Below are positions 55,374 through 64,000 of a DNA stretch of 64,000 nt, piece after piece. Below the pieces are notes generated by a model, which was given only the letters and a program-made list of their open reading frames with translations, made no database searches and had not been told where the DNA came from. A program made the translations under genes and the position numbers. This DNA comes from Vanrija pseudolonga (lineage: Eukaryota; Basidiomycota; Tremellomycetes; Trichosporonales; Trichosporonaceae), in NCBI RefSeq assembly GCF_020906515.1, contig NC_085849.1, forward strand, positions 3,720,001-3,784,000, given 5' to 3'. Within the stretch, counting starts at the first letter, position 1. Each line of letters begins with the position of its first letter.

Positions 55374-56957
55374 ATGGGCCGTGAGATCATCTCGATCCAG
55401 GCCGGGCAGGCCGGAAACCAGAGTACGTTGGGTGTGGGCTATGTTGGATCCTGCTGACAGAACCAGTTGGACAGCAGGTGGGTTGCAGCCGCGGCTGCGA
55501 TGCCGCTCTCGACTCCCACTGACGCCCCCAGTTCTGGCAAAAGCTATGTGCGGAACACGGCATCTCGCCGAACGGCATGCTCGAGGACTGGGCCGAGGGC
55601 GGGCAGGGCGACAGGAAGGACGTGTTCTTCTACCAGGCCGACGACGAGCACTACATCCCCCGCGCGATCCTGATTGACCTTGAACCAAGAGTGAGTGCGG
55701 AGCTTGCGACGAAGCTGACGCCGCCCAGGTAATCAACAACATCCTCTCGTCGCCTTTCAAGGGCTTGTACAACCCTGAGAACATCTACGTGTCCAAGCAC
55801 GGTGGTGGCGCGGGAAATAACTGGGCACAGGGATACAATGCTGGCGAGAAGGTGTACGAGGACCTGATGGAGATGATCGACCGCGAGGCGGACGGCAGCG
55901 ACTCGCTCGAGGTGGGTTGCGCGCGTGGACTCGGCTGACGACCCAGGGCTTTATGTTCATGCACTCGATCGCGGGCGGTACCGGATCTGGACTGGGCTCG
56001 TTCCTCCTCGAGCGGCTCAACGACCGCTTCCCCAAGAAGCTGATCCAGACATACTCGGTGTTCCCGGGCACTGGCCCTACATCCGACGTCGTGGTGCAGC
56101 CGTACAACTCGCTGCTGGCGATGAAGCGGCTGGTCAACAATGCCGACAGCGTGGTCGTGCTCGACAACTCGGCGCTGACACGCATCGCCGCGGACCGACT
56201 GCATGTCCAGGACCCGAGCTTTGACCAGACCAACCAGCTCGTGTCGACCGTCATGGCTGCCAGCACGACGACGCTGCGCTACCCCTCGTACATGAACAAC
56301 GACCTCGTTGGGATCATTGCAAGCCTCATCCCGACGCCAAGATGTCACTTCTTGATGACGAGCTACACGCCGTTCACAGGCGACGAGATTGACAAGGTGG
56401 GTGTGTGGGGTGGATTGCGGCTAACGCCGCCACAGGCCAAGTCGGTGCGGAAAACGACCACGCTCGACGTCATGCGCCGCCTGCTGCAGCCCAAGAACCG
56501 GCTGGTCTCGACGGTGTCGTCGCCTAACTCGTGCTACATCTCGTGCTTGAATATCATCTCGGGCGATGTCGACCCGACCGACGTGCACAAGTCGCTGCTG
56601 CGTATCCGCGAGCGCCAGCTGGCCAACTTTATCCCCTGGGGCCCGGCGAGCATCCAGGTTGCGCTCACCAAGCGCAAGACGACGCAGAACCGCGTGTCGG
56701 GCATCATGATGGCCAACCACACAAGCATGGCGTCGGTGTTCAAACGCATGATTGACCAGTACGACCGCCTGCGCAAGCGCAATGCGTTCTTGGAACAGTA
56801 CAAGAAGGAGGACTCGTTTACGCTCGACGAGTTTGACGACTCTCGGTGAGTGTTGTTGTTTATGCGCGCCAAGCTGACGTCCAGCCGCGTGGTGGCCGAA
56901 CTGGCAGACGAGTACCTGGCGTGTGAGAGCGAGGGGTACATTAACTATGGGGCGTGA
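55374..56957 (+). CDS. TUB4: Gamma-tubulin
   Basis: Nucleates microtubules at the spindle pole body within the gamma-tubulin complex. Exons 55374-55422, 55467-55477, 55532-55690, 55729-55911, 55947-56396, 56436-56845 and 56885-56957 give 444 residues. Exon 2 is an 11-base micro-exon (two bases plus GGA CAG CAG) that restores [18 protein letters not shown]. Motifs: [32 protein letters not shown], the GTP loop [12 protein letters not shown], and [17 protein letters not shown]. The end is [16 protein letters not shown]. Intron 5 (56397-56435, 39 bases) is in frame and free of stops, so unspliced RNA would still read. Length matches other fungal gamma-tubulins (about 445-470). Confidence 0.96.
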
Positions 56958-57771
56958 GCGTTGCGCGCCCGGCACGAGGTACATGAGGCTGGCGGCGTGA
57001 CGGTTTGTGGGTGGCTCGGTGGCTCGGTGGCTCGCCCAGCAGGCCCCGGCATGTATGCAGCAGTTGTTGTTTCGGTAGAGGTGGGCAGGTGCCGGCTGGA
57101 ATGCGGTTTCCAGCCCAGGCACGATGTTGACGACGGGTGAACAGAGGAGAGGGCTTGCTCTGGCGACGGGCCGTGTGGGTCGCACGCCGCGCGCGTGTGG
57201 CGGATGAAACGGGCACGGAGGAGATGCGACGTGAGGGGGTGCCTCGACGACCACAGATGTGGAAACCCTTGACACCTTTGCCCAACAAGCGTGTGATCGC
57301 CGCCCCCAGCTCGCCATTTCCGTTTCCGTGGCGAGGCGAGCGACGAGGAGTGAGCAGAGGCGGTCTCTCAAGCCAGTTAGTTGTGGGCCCTCCCGACTCC
57401 GGCAGACCTGGTGACACACCGTCGTCGCGAGGCATGCCGTCCAGTCAGTTGCTCAGCAGCATGAGCGACAAGCGCAACCCCGAAACTTACCTGAGGCCCG
57501 AGACCCCGAGTATTGGTCGAGCAGCACGACCACGACAACGGCGCAGCACGAGGCATGTTACGTTGCCCCCAGGGGTCGTCAAGTCGCCAAGCTGCGCCCT
57601 TTGCGAGAGCAGCACAGCGCCGCACAAACAACGGCATCGATGCGACGACGGCGGTGCGACGGTGAACGAACGGACGGTATACATAGAGTCAGCACGGCGC
57701 TTGGCATCGCTCTCTCTCTCCCCTTGTCGCCAGTTCACCCAACTTCACACACACCAGCAGGCGGCCACACC
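56958..57771. other. Intergenic, upstream of the 57772 gene
   Basis: 814 bases between tandem genes. GTATACATA at 57677-57685 is a weak TATA-like site 87 bases before the next ATG; CTCTCTCTC follows at 57710-57720. No gene-like frame. Confidence 0.45.
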
Positions 57772-58680
57772 ATGGGCACCACCTCGCCCGCCACCGTCGG
57801 CCCCGCGCGGCACTCGGCCGCCTCCGCCGCCTCGTTCCGCTCAGACGACCTGCTAGCCATCAAGACAGCAAAGCTCGCGCGTCTCGCCCCGCCGCCGCTC
57901 TCGCTCTCCGCGCTGTCGACGCACGCGGCCTTCGACGAAAGCGACCTGCGCCCGCCGAGCCTGGTATCCGACCGCACGTCGACCGTGTCATCCACCGCCT
58001 CGCCGCGCCTCAGCCTCGCCCTGCCGTCGCCCTTTCCGCTACTGCCGCTCTTCCCGCCCAAGTTCCAGCCGTACGCGCACGACGTGTTCGGCGACGACAG
58101 CGAGAGCGTGTTCGAGCAGCGGACGTACGCCGCGCCGAGCCCGGTGCTGCTGCGCTCGGGGTTCGCCGGTGCCCGCGCCGTCTCGAGCTCGACGGCCACC
58201 GCCGGCGCCGAGGGGGAGGAAAGGAGAAGAGAGACGTCGACGACGCGGAGGAAGCACCACTCCGTCGTGCCCGTCAAAGGCGTAACTACGCCCCACGGCA
58301 CGCCGCGCACCGAGAGATTTCCAGACCTACACCGCCCGCTGCCGCCCCTGCCGCCCGGGTTGGCGGCCGAGAGACCGACCAGACCGAAGAGCAAGAGCAA
58401 GAGCAAGGACAAGGCGCGCGTCCACCGCTCCACCACGAGCACCAGGCCGGCACCACTCGACCCCGCGCCGGCGCCACCAATGCCCCCTACCCCCGTGACG
58501 CCGTACGCGGGCGTCGCGCACTCCCCTGCGCCCGTTGAGCGTGACCGCGAGCACGAGCGTGAACGCCCCAGCCCCGCCACCCGCCCGTGGCTCGCGCGCG
58601 TCCACCGCGTCTGTCGGCGCGCAAGATTCCGCAGACTTCGGCGGCGTTGGCGCCTTGTTTGTGGTCGGGCTGAGGATTGA
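57772..58680 (+). CDS. Uncharacterised Ser/Pro/Arg-rich protein, probably single exon
   Basis: 302 residues with no recognised domain and no signal peptide. The N-terminal third contains SAASFRSDDLLAIKTAKLAR, then Pro/Leu-rich sequence (LPSPFPLLPLFPPKFQPY). The middle is Ser/Thr/Arg-rich with RRRETSTTRRKHH and KSKSKSKDKARVH, which look like phosphorylation or nuclear-targeting patches. The last 37 residues are Arg-rich (RVHRVCRRARFRRLRRRWR) and read oddly. In another frame the same DNA gives a smoother end (SRASTASVGAQDSADFGG, then FVVGLRIERDES-stop), which suggests a missed intron or a single-base error near 58590. The start ATG sits in CACCATGG context. Function unknown. Confidence 0.6.
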   Translation: MGTTSPATVGPARHSAASAASFRSDDLLAIKTAKLARLAPPPLSLSALSTHAAFDESDLRPPSLVSDRTSTVSSTASPRLSLALPSPFPLLPLFPPKFQPYAHDVFGDDSESVFEQRTYAAPSPVLLRSGFAGARAVSSSTATAGAEGEERRRETSTTRRKHHSVVPVKGVTTPHGTPRTERFPDLHRPLPPLPPGLAAERPTRPKSKSKSKDKARVHRSTTSTRPAPLDPAPAPPMPPTPVTPYAGVAHSPAPVERDREHERERPSPATRPWLARVHRVCRRARFRRLRRRWRLVCGRAED

Positions 58681-58857
58681 GAGAGACGAGAGCTAGGACA
58701 AAGCAGATCGGACTACGGACACATCAGACACGGACACACCATTGCATTATAAGACTCGACTTGCCTGGCGCCACACCACCGCCACTGTTGTTATTACCAT
58801 GAACATTATACATTGCTACGCTGTTGTTACACTACAACACTGGCTACGCTACGCAGC

Positions 58858-61373
58858 CTAAAACGTCCCGCTGAACGCAAACCCCAGATCCTGGTCCGCT
58901 CCCACCTCGAACGGATTGTTCGTGCTGATCGGCATGGTCCGCAGCATGTCCATCAGCGCCTGGTTGTCGAACTGGTCGTCGAGCCACGGCATGACGAGGT
59001 CGTCCAGCACCTCGGCGTTGAGCACGGGCGCGAGCTCGGACGCGCCGTCGTGCCCACTGCTCTGCGCCAGCTGCTGGTTCGGCGTGCTGTCCGTCGTTGA
59101 CAGCGGCCCGGCGTACTCTGACGACGCGGCCTCGCCTGCCGCCGCTGCCGTCGCCCGCCGCAGCTGGCTCCGGATGTTGATCACGCCCAAGCGGATCGCA
59201 TGCGCCTGATTCTGTCCCTTCTCCAATGTCGCGATCGCCACTTGCAGGCGATGCAGCGCCTCGTCCCGGATATGCTGGTTGCCGCTGCGGATGAGGAAGA
59301 TGTCTACGCCGCTGGACGTCGTCAGCTGAGCACTTTAGGTTTACTTACGCAGCAATAAACGTGCAGTAGATGAACAGGTAGTGGTACGAGTTGTGCCCAA
59401 ACGTCCGCACCCACAGCGACAGCACATCACTCGTGGCGATTGCCGCGGCGCGGCAGTGCGCCAGGGCAGTCGACGTCAGTGCCGGTGAGCTGTCGTGCAG
59501 CAAGGGGCGGTACACGAGGATCTTGATCGTGTGGTAGAGCAGGCTGCGGGGTTGTCAGCGGTGCCATGGGTGTCGACGTACTTGATGATTACAATGTTGG
59601 GCGGCGGTGACCGTGCTGCCTCGCGCGGCTCGTCGATGCGCAAGTTGTCCGGCAGCGCCGCCCACCACGCCTCGAGCTTCTCGATCGCGTCGCGGATGAA
59701 CGAGAGCGAACGGTTGTTGCTCACGCTCGGCGAGTACATGTTTGCGAGCACCTCGTCAAGGAGCATGACCAGACGCACGTAATACCGCATCGTGAACATC
59801 TTGAGCTGCGGCGTCGAAGGGTAAACGCTGAGAGTGAGCATGGTCCACGGCGGACGCACTCACGCTCCGTATGGCAGGCTCATGCCCTCCGGCACGGCCG
59901 GCTTCCAATCGAGCTCGTCGTCTGGGTCGGGCGGGAGCGTGTCGGGCGTGTGACCGACACGCAAAGGTAGTGTCGAGTCCCGCCCGAGTGTCATGGCCTG
60001 GAGCTTCTCCCAGGCGTACGCTGGTGGGTCAGCTCATGCCCATTCGCATCTCCACCCACCGGCCCAGAAAATGCGCGTGCGGACATCTCGTTCCTCTGGC
60101 GGCAAGATTGACCACGTATCGGGGTCTTCTTCGGGGAGGAGGTGTATTCCAATCTGCCAGTCAGCCTCGCCCTCTTTGCACACGCACATTCTGCATCATC
60201 CGGATGGCTGTCCCCGCCAGCATCCACGAGCCAGTAATGTGGCCCGTGGCAATCTGCCGCCCGGACAACAACAACAAACCCTCTGCCTGTCAGTGCGGTT
60301 CGCGCACGCACTCGACTCACGGATAGACGCGACGCACGACCGTCCGAGCGTAACCGCGCCAAGCATACTCAGCGCGAGCGTGGTGTACTTGTCGCCCTTT
60401 TCCTGCCGCTCGCGCTCGTCCATCCCGTAGCTGAGCCGGATCCCCGTGCAGTACATGCACACGAGGAGAAACTCGGAAAAGTAGTTCCCTCCTACTGCCA
60501 TATCGCCTGCGGTGGTTAGTGACGCCCCAGCTTGACGCACTCACGAAGGAACAGCTGCCGGTCGACGAAGCCGTCGACGAGACTCGCCCAGGAGAAGTAC
60601 GCCTCGAGCCAAGCCTCGCCGTCTTCTGGACTCGCGTGCTTGTGTTGCCGTCTTCTGAGCGCCGCGAGCTCCTCGGATGTGTAGTCTTCTGCTCTTGTGG
60701 CCGGGCTCAACTCGTAGTGGAGGGGTGGGAACGGGCGGCACCGACGCTCATCATCGATAAACACTTCGTTCTCGCGGTCGCGGTACCGTGCTACTTCTGG
60801 CCGGTCCCGCTCCGCCACCGACGACGAGCGGGACCGCGGTCGTTCCGGCCCACCCGTCCTGTGGCTCTCGTCGTCGAACATGCTCAACTCGCCGTGGTAT
60901 ACCGGCTTGCGGTAGTACCTGAGCGCGTAGCCCGGCTCGCCGACCGCCGGCTCCATGTAGAACTCGGTGGATGGGCCAGGACGGTCCGTCCGCGCGGCGT
61001 TGCGGACCAGCTCTTCGAGCTCTCGCAACCGCGACTCGTGGTCGGCAAAGATGGCCTCGGTGTCGTTCCTGTCTTTCGGCCGGCGCGGCCTCTCCTCGCC
61101 GGTCTCGCTCCGCCCGCTGCTCCCTGCCTTGTCTTTGCGCTTGAACTTCTCGCCCGACTCGCACAGCGTGTTGGACTCGAAGCACGATTTGCAAGGTGGG
61201 TTCTCGGCGCCATCACATTTGATCTTGCGTTCCTTGCACGCCTTGGGGGTGAGCGCTGGACTTGGGACGCAACTTACAAAGCAAGACTGGCCATAGTGTC
61301 GCTTCTTGTACGGCTTGGGAGGCTCGGTGAACCGCGGCAGGCGGTCGATCGCAACTTTGGATGCGGGGGGCAT
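58858..61373 (-). CDS. Zn2Cys6 fungal transcription factor
   Basis: 739 residues from minus-strand exons 61373-61278, 61241-60545, 60506-60321, 60282-60188, 60153-60060, 60020-59864, 59827-59582, 59543-59349 and 59311-58858. The binuclear zinc cluster is split by intron 1: SCF joined to ACKERKIKCDGAENPPCKSC, then FESNTLC, giving C-x2-C-x6-C-x7-C-x2-C-x6-C. A basic stretch and short coiled coil follow (SRLRELEELVRNAA). The fungal-specific regulatory domain appears as GRQIATGHITGSWMLAGTAI and EEDPDTWSILPPEERDVRTR. Intron 1 uses an AAG acceptor (61244-61242), and intron 3 uses the second of two close AGs; both were chosen because they restore conserved sequence. The C-terminal end (DNQALMDMLRTMPISTNN) is acidic/hydrophobic, like an activation region. 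Target genes unknown. Confidence 0.88.
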
Positions 61374-63783
61374 GTTGGGGGGTCTGTCGAGGAGCACACG
61401 AGTGCGCGAGGCAGCTTTTGACCTTTGCTGGAACAGCTGGCACTTGCTGCAGTGCGGAAGTGCTGCCGCCTCGTTTCGTCGATATGCAAGAAAGTGTGGT
61501 GGTCGAGATCAGAAGTGACCCGGCGACAACTTGTCCGGGTGGGGGAGGTCAGGTGATCAAGCGAGACGTTTGGGATGCGACAGAGATAATGGGCGATGGA
61601 CGGTGACGGATGGGCGATTTCCCGACCACGATGGGCGATGCGGAGGCGCGTGCGTCGTGACAGAGCGAGCACGGCACGCAAGTGGAGTTGGAGCGGCAAC
61701 GCGGTAGCGACAAGGCCGACTCGACCGACTCGCCCGAGATGGAGCTCGGTTGGGTGACCCACCTTTTGTATTACCCACTCACCGAGCGATAAGGGACAGT
61801 GAAGCAAATGCCGACATGCCGGATTGCGCCTTTGCGGGTTGCCGCCCACCCAGGCACGCGTGCCACACAACACGTGGCAGCCTAGGCCATGCACTGCACC
61901 AGCCAGCTGCACTCCAGAAACCAGAAAGGCGCACGAGATCGGGCTTCGGGGTGCATGTGCATGCGCATGCCGATACAAATAGACGATGAGGTGAGAGTGT
62001 CGTGCTTGCTTGCTTACATGGGCCCCGACGGCCATGTCGACAGCGCCGAACGAGGCAAACTGGTCCTGCGCACGCCACGCCGTCAAGCGACTCCGTCCAG
62101 CTCGTTTTGCCGAAGTCCTTCTCGCTGGCGCACCGGTAAGATGGTGGCCGGTGTCGATGGGGGAATGTTTGGTACGGACAACTACCGCTGTAAGGAGGAC
62201 GGCTGGGGGAATGTTGTTCAAGATCACTCGTGTTGTGTTGATTGCCGAGGTGGGGAGGTGGGGAGGCGACCGGCCTCCGGAGGCCGTGGGCCGGGGCCCT
62301 CGTACAGCATGTGGATCTGCGGCTTGTCAGAGCGGCGGTGAGGATGAAGAGGTGAAGTGTGGTGGAGATTGGAGTAAAGGGGAGATGAGAGAAGGGGCCA
62401 CTTGGGCAGGGTCGGCTTGCCGCGCAGCCGAGTCACTGAGCCACTCGCCCAGCTACCCAACGACACGCACGTCCACAATCCTCATCTACTGTACAAACAC
62501 GACTGTACACATACACGCACATAGATAGATCGTGCAAGCGACAACATCTTCGTGCACGGAATACGCCGAAGTAACCGGCTGACGACGACGACGAGACCGT
62601 CCACACCGCCTGGCCCGAGTTTCCGCCCAGCCGATACGCCACACGTCGTACCGGCATACCGCATCAGGGAGCCCCCATCGCCTCAACGACCTCACCGAGG
62701 ACTACACCGAGATCATCGAAAGGTGGGGAAGGTGGGGCCCTTCCGCTCGCGACTGGCCTTGTTGCTCGGAGGACTGCCGGCCGGGCGTGAACTCTCGGCG
62801 CCGGTGTGCCCAAAGGCTTGGCCAGGTCCGCCGTGGCCCCGCGAGTGGGGGTACAGCCATGTCCGTGGCCAGGTCGATGAGCTGGTGATTGGTAAGCAGT
62901 TTCGGACGGTCCCGACGATGATGACGCTTGAGACGTGTACTTCGCACGTCGACTGTGGGCTTCTAGCATGTCGCGTTCTCCCCCTCCCTCAGTTGCAGAA
63001 AAGGAGGTGAGTGGTGCGTGAGTGTTGTCAGCTGCCAGCGACAAGTCAACCGTACATACGCGTGCCACATTGGACTCCTCTACATTGACAGTACTGAACA
63101 GAGACTACGTGGCGGCTCTTCCTCGATTAAGTGTATGGCGGCAGTTTCACAGGCATACCGATGGGTCATGAAGAACACCTGTCCTGACCTCGCCCCGCTC
63201 ATAAGACTGCACTCTCATGGCCTCAAGCAAGCGTCACCAGGTGACTGCAACTCCCATGGGGCACAACCCATGCTCGCACTCAACCCATGGGGACGGAAAC
63301 CCACAACACCGATGAAAGCTGCCCCGACTCCTGTTCTCCGGGTCACGTTGGCAACAACACTCACACGAATGGCGCAACTTCCCCCCGCCACATAGCGCTC
63401 GGGCGACCTTGGCCGCAGCGCAGTATTATTCGCCACCCAGCCCTCCCACGACCAGCACACACAACGCAGTATCGTGTCCTGCGGGCAACGCCGGAGATAG
63501 CCCCCAGTGTCTGGCTCCCAACGACTTCCGAAGCCGCCACACGCCGCGGGGTGACCGAAATAGCCCCAGCCAGCGCCGTGGCTTATCAAAACTCCTTTTT
63601 GTATTCCGGACTGCCGCATCTACGCGAGGCTAGACACGCGATCTAGAGGCCCCGGCGTTCGCTTGCGTGGGCTACGGGGGCCCATCGCTCGCTTAGCGTC
63701 GTTGGAGATGATATCGAACGACGACCAGAGTGGTGGGCGAGTGTCCTGGGCGAGCTGCGATCTGGAGTGTCGCGGCTCCTGGC
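61374..63783. other. 2.4 kb region without a confidently supported gene
   Basis: Upstream of the Zn2Cys6 factor. No recognised family, tRNA or repeat pair. Two short stretches have coding-like codon use on the + strand: about 62663-62722 (RLNDLTEDYTEII) and 62834-62891 (WPREWGYSHVRGQVDELVI), each ending at a plausible GT donor (62723 GTGGGG, 62892 GTAAGC). I could not join them in one consistent gene. They may be exons of an unrecognised gene or its remnant. Confidence 0.4.
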
Positions 63784-64000
63784 ATGAGCGCGTTTGGCGG
63801 CCTACCTCGCGGGGACCGGGCGGGTGGCCAGCCCCGCGAGCGCCGTGTCCAAGTCCGATGCTGGCTCCGGTGCGCGGCTACCTCACTGTCAGCGCGCAGC
63901 TCGTACATCGGCCCGGCGTCCGTGGAGGGAGGCACGAAGATTTTCGATTTCGTGAGTCAACCCACTCCCAGTCACCCTTGCATCGCCCTCGTCGCCCACC
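63784..64000 (+). CDS. Candidate first exon of a gene leaving the right edge
   Basis: From ATG 63784 the frame is open for 56 codons to 63951, where GTGAGT (63952-63957) gives a good donor in phase 0, and intron sequence would continue to the window end. The last part reads SSYIGPASVEGGTKIFDF, with codon use like neighbouring genes. The first 40 residues (Arg/Cys/Gly-rich) are less convincing, and an alternative is an exon starting after the TCAG at 63889-63892. No family assigned; a partial gene at best. Confidence 0.35.
   Translation, partial: MSAFGGLPRGDRAGGQPRERRVQVRCWLRCAATSLSARSSYIGPASVEGGTKIFDFVSQPTPSHPCIALVAH

Overview
The window reads as a stretch of chromosome from a GC-rich basidiomycete yeast. 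Tremellomycetes, probably a Trichosporon/Cutaneotrichosporon-like lineage, fits best, but this is inferred from gene content and intron style and has not been tested by a search. Nearly every gene is cut by several very short introns (about 35-75 bases, often near 40). They have GTGAGT/GTAAGT-like donors, CTGAC or CTAAC branch sites and YAG acceptors. Coding regions strongly prefer C/G-ending codons. I see no rRNA, tRNA, CRISPR array, transposon or virus-like element. All joins below were worked out by hand from reading frame, splice signals and family conservation.

Layout: the 3' end of seryl-tRNA synthetase (left edge, +); cysteine desulfurase NFS1 (+); a multi-pass membrane protein (+); a PP6/Sit4-type phosphatase (+); KRR1 (-). 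After a 2.1 kb gap come a single-pass Ser/Thr-rich membrane protein (+), an APSES/ankyrin cell-cycle factor of the Mbp1 type (+), an Hsp12/Hsp9-type stress protein (+) and an amino-acid permease (-). After a 2.5 kb gap come an Aro8-type aminotransferase (+), pantothenate synthetase (-), a ten-exon gene of unknown function (+), ATG11 (-), an AAGAB/Irc6 adaptin-binding protein (-), a CSC1/OSCA-like membrane protein (-), RNA helicase MTR4 (-), TIM23 (+), CMC4 (-) and a von Willebrand A protein with low-complexity repeats (-). After another 2.5 kb gap come an RRM+R3H RNA-binding protein (+), an RS-tailed cyclophilin (-), gamma-tubulin (+), an uncharacterised Ser/Pro-rich protein (+) and a Zn2Cys6 transcription factor (-). 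The last 2.6 kb hold a candidate first exon of a gene leaving the right edge.

Functionally this is mostly a housekeeping region. Mitochondrial functions (NFS1, TIM23, CMC4), ribosome and RNA surveillance (KRR1, MTR4), trafficking and autophagy (ATG11, AAGAB homologue), cell cycle and microtubules (Mbp1-like, PP6, gamma-tubulin) and metabolism (permease, Aro8-like, Pan6) sit side by side with no operon-like logic. The less ordinary points are micro-exons of 7 to 25 bases in several conserved genes, introns whose length keeps the frame open, a PP6 subunit ending in Val instead of Leu, the unknown ten-exon gene, and the repeat-built VWA protein. I did not find convincing evidence of a new multi-gene system.
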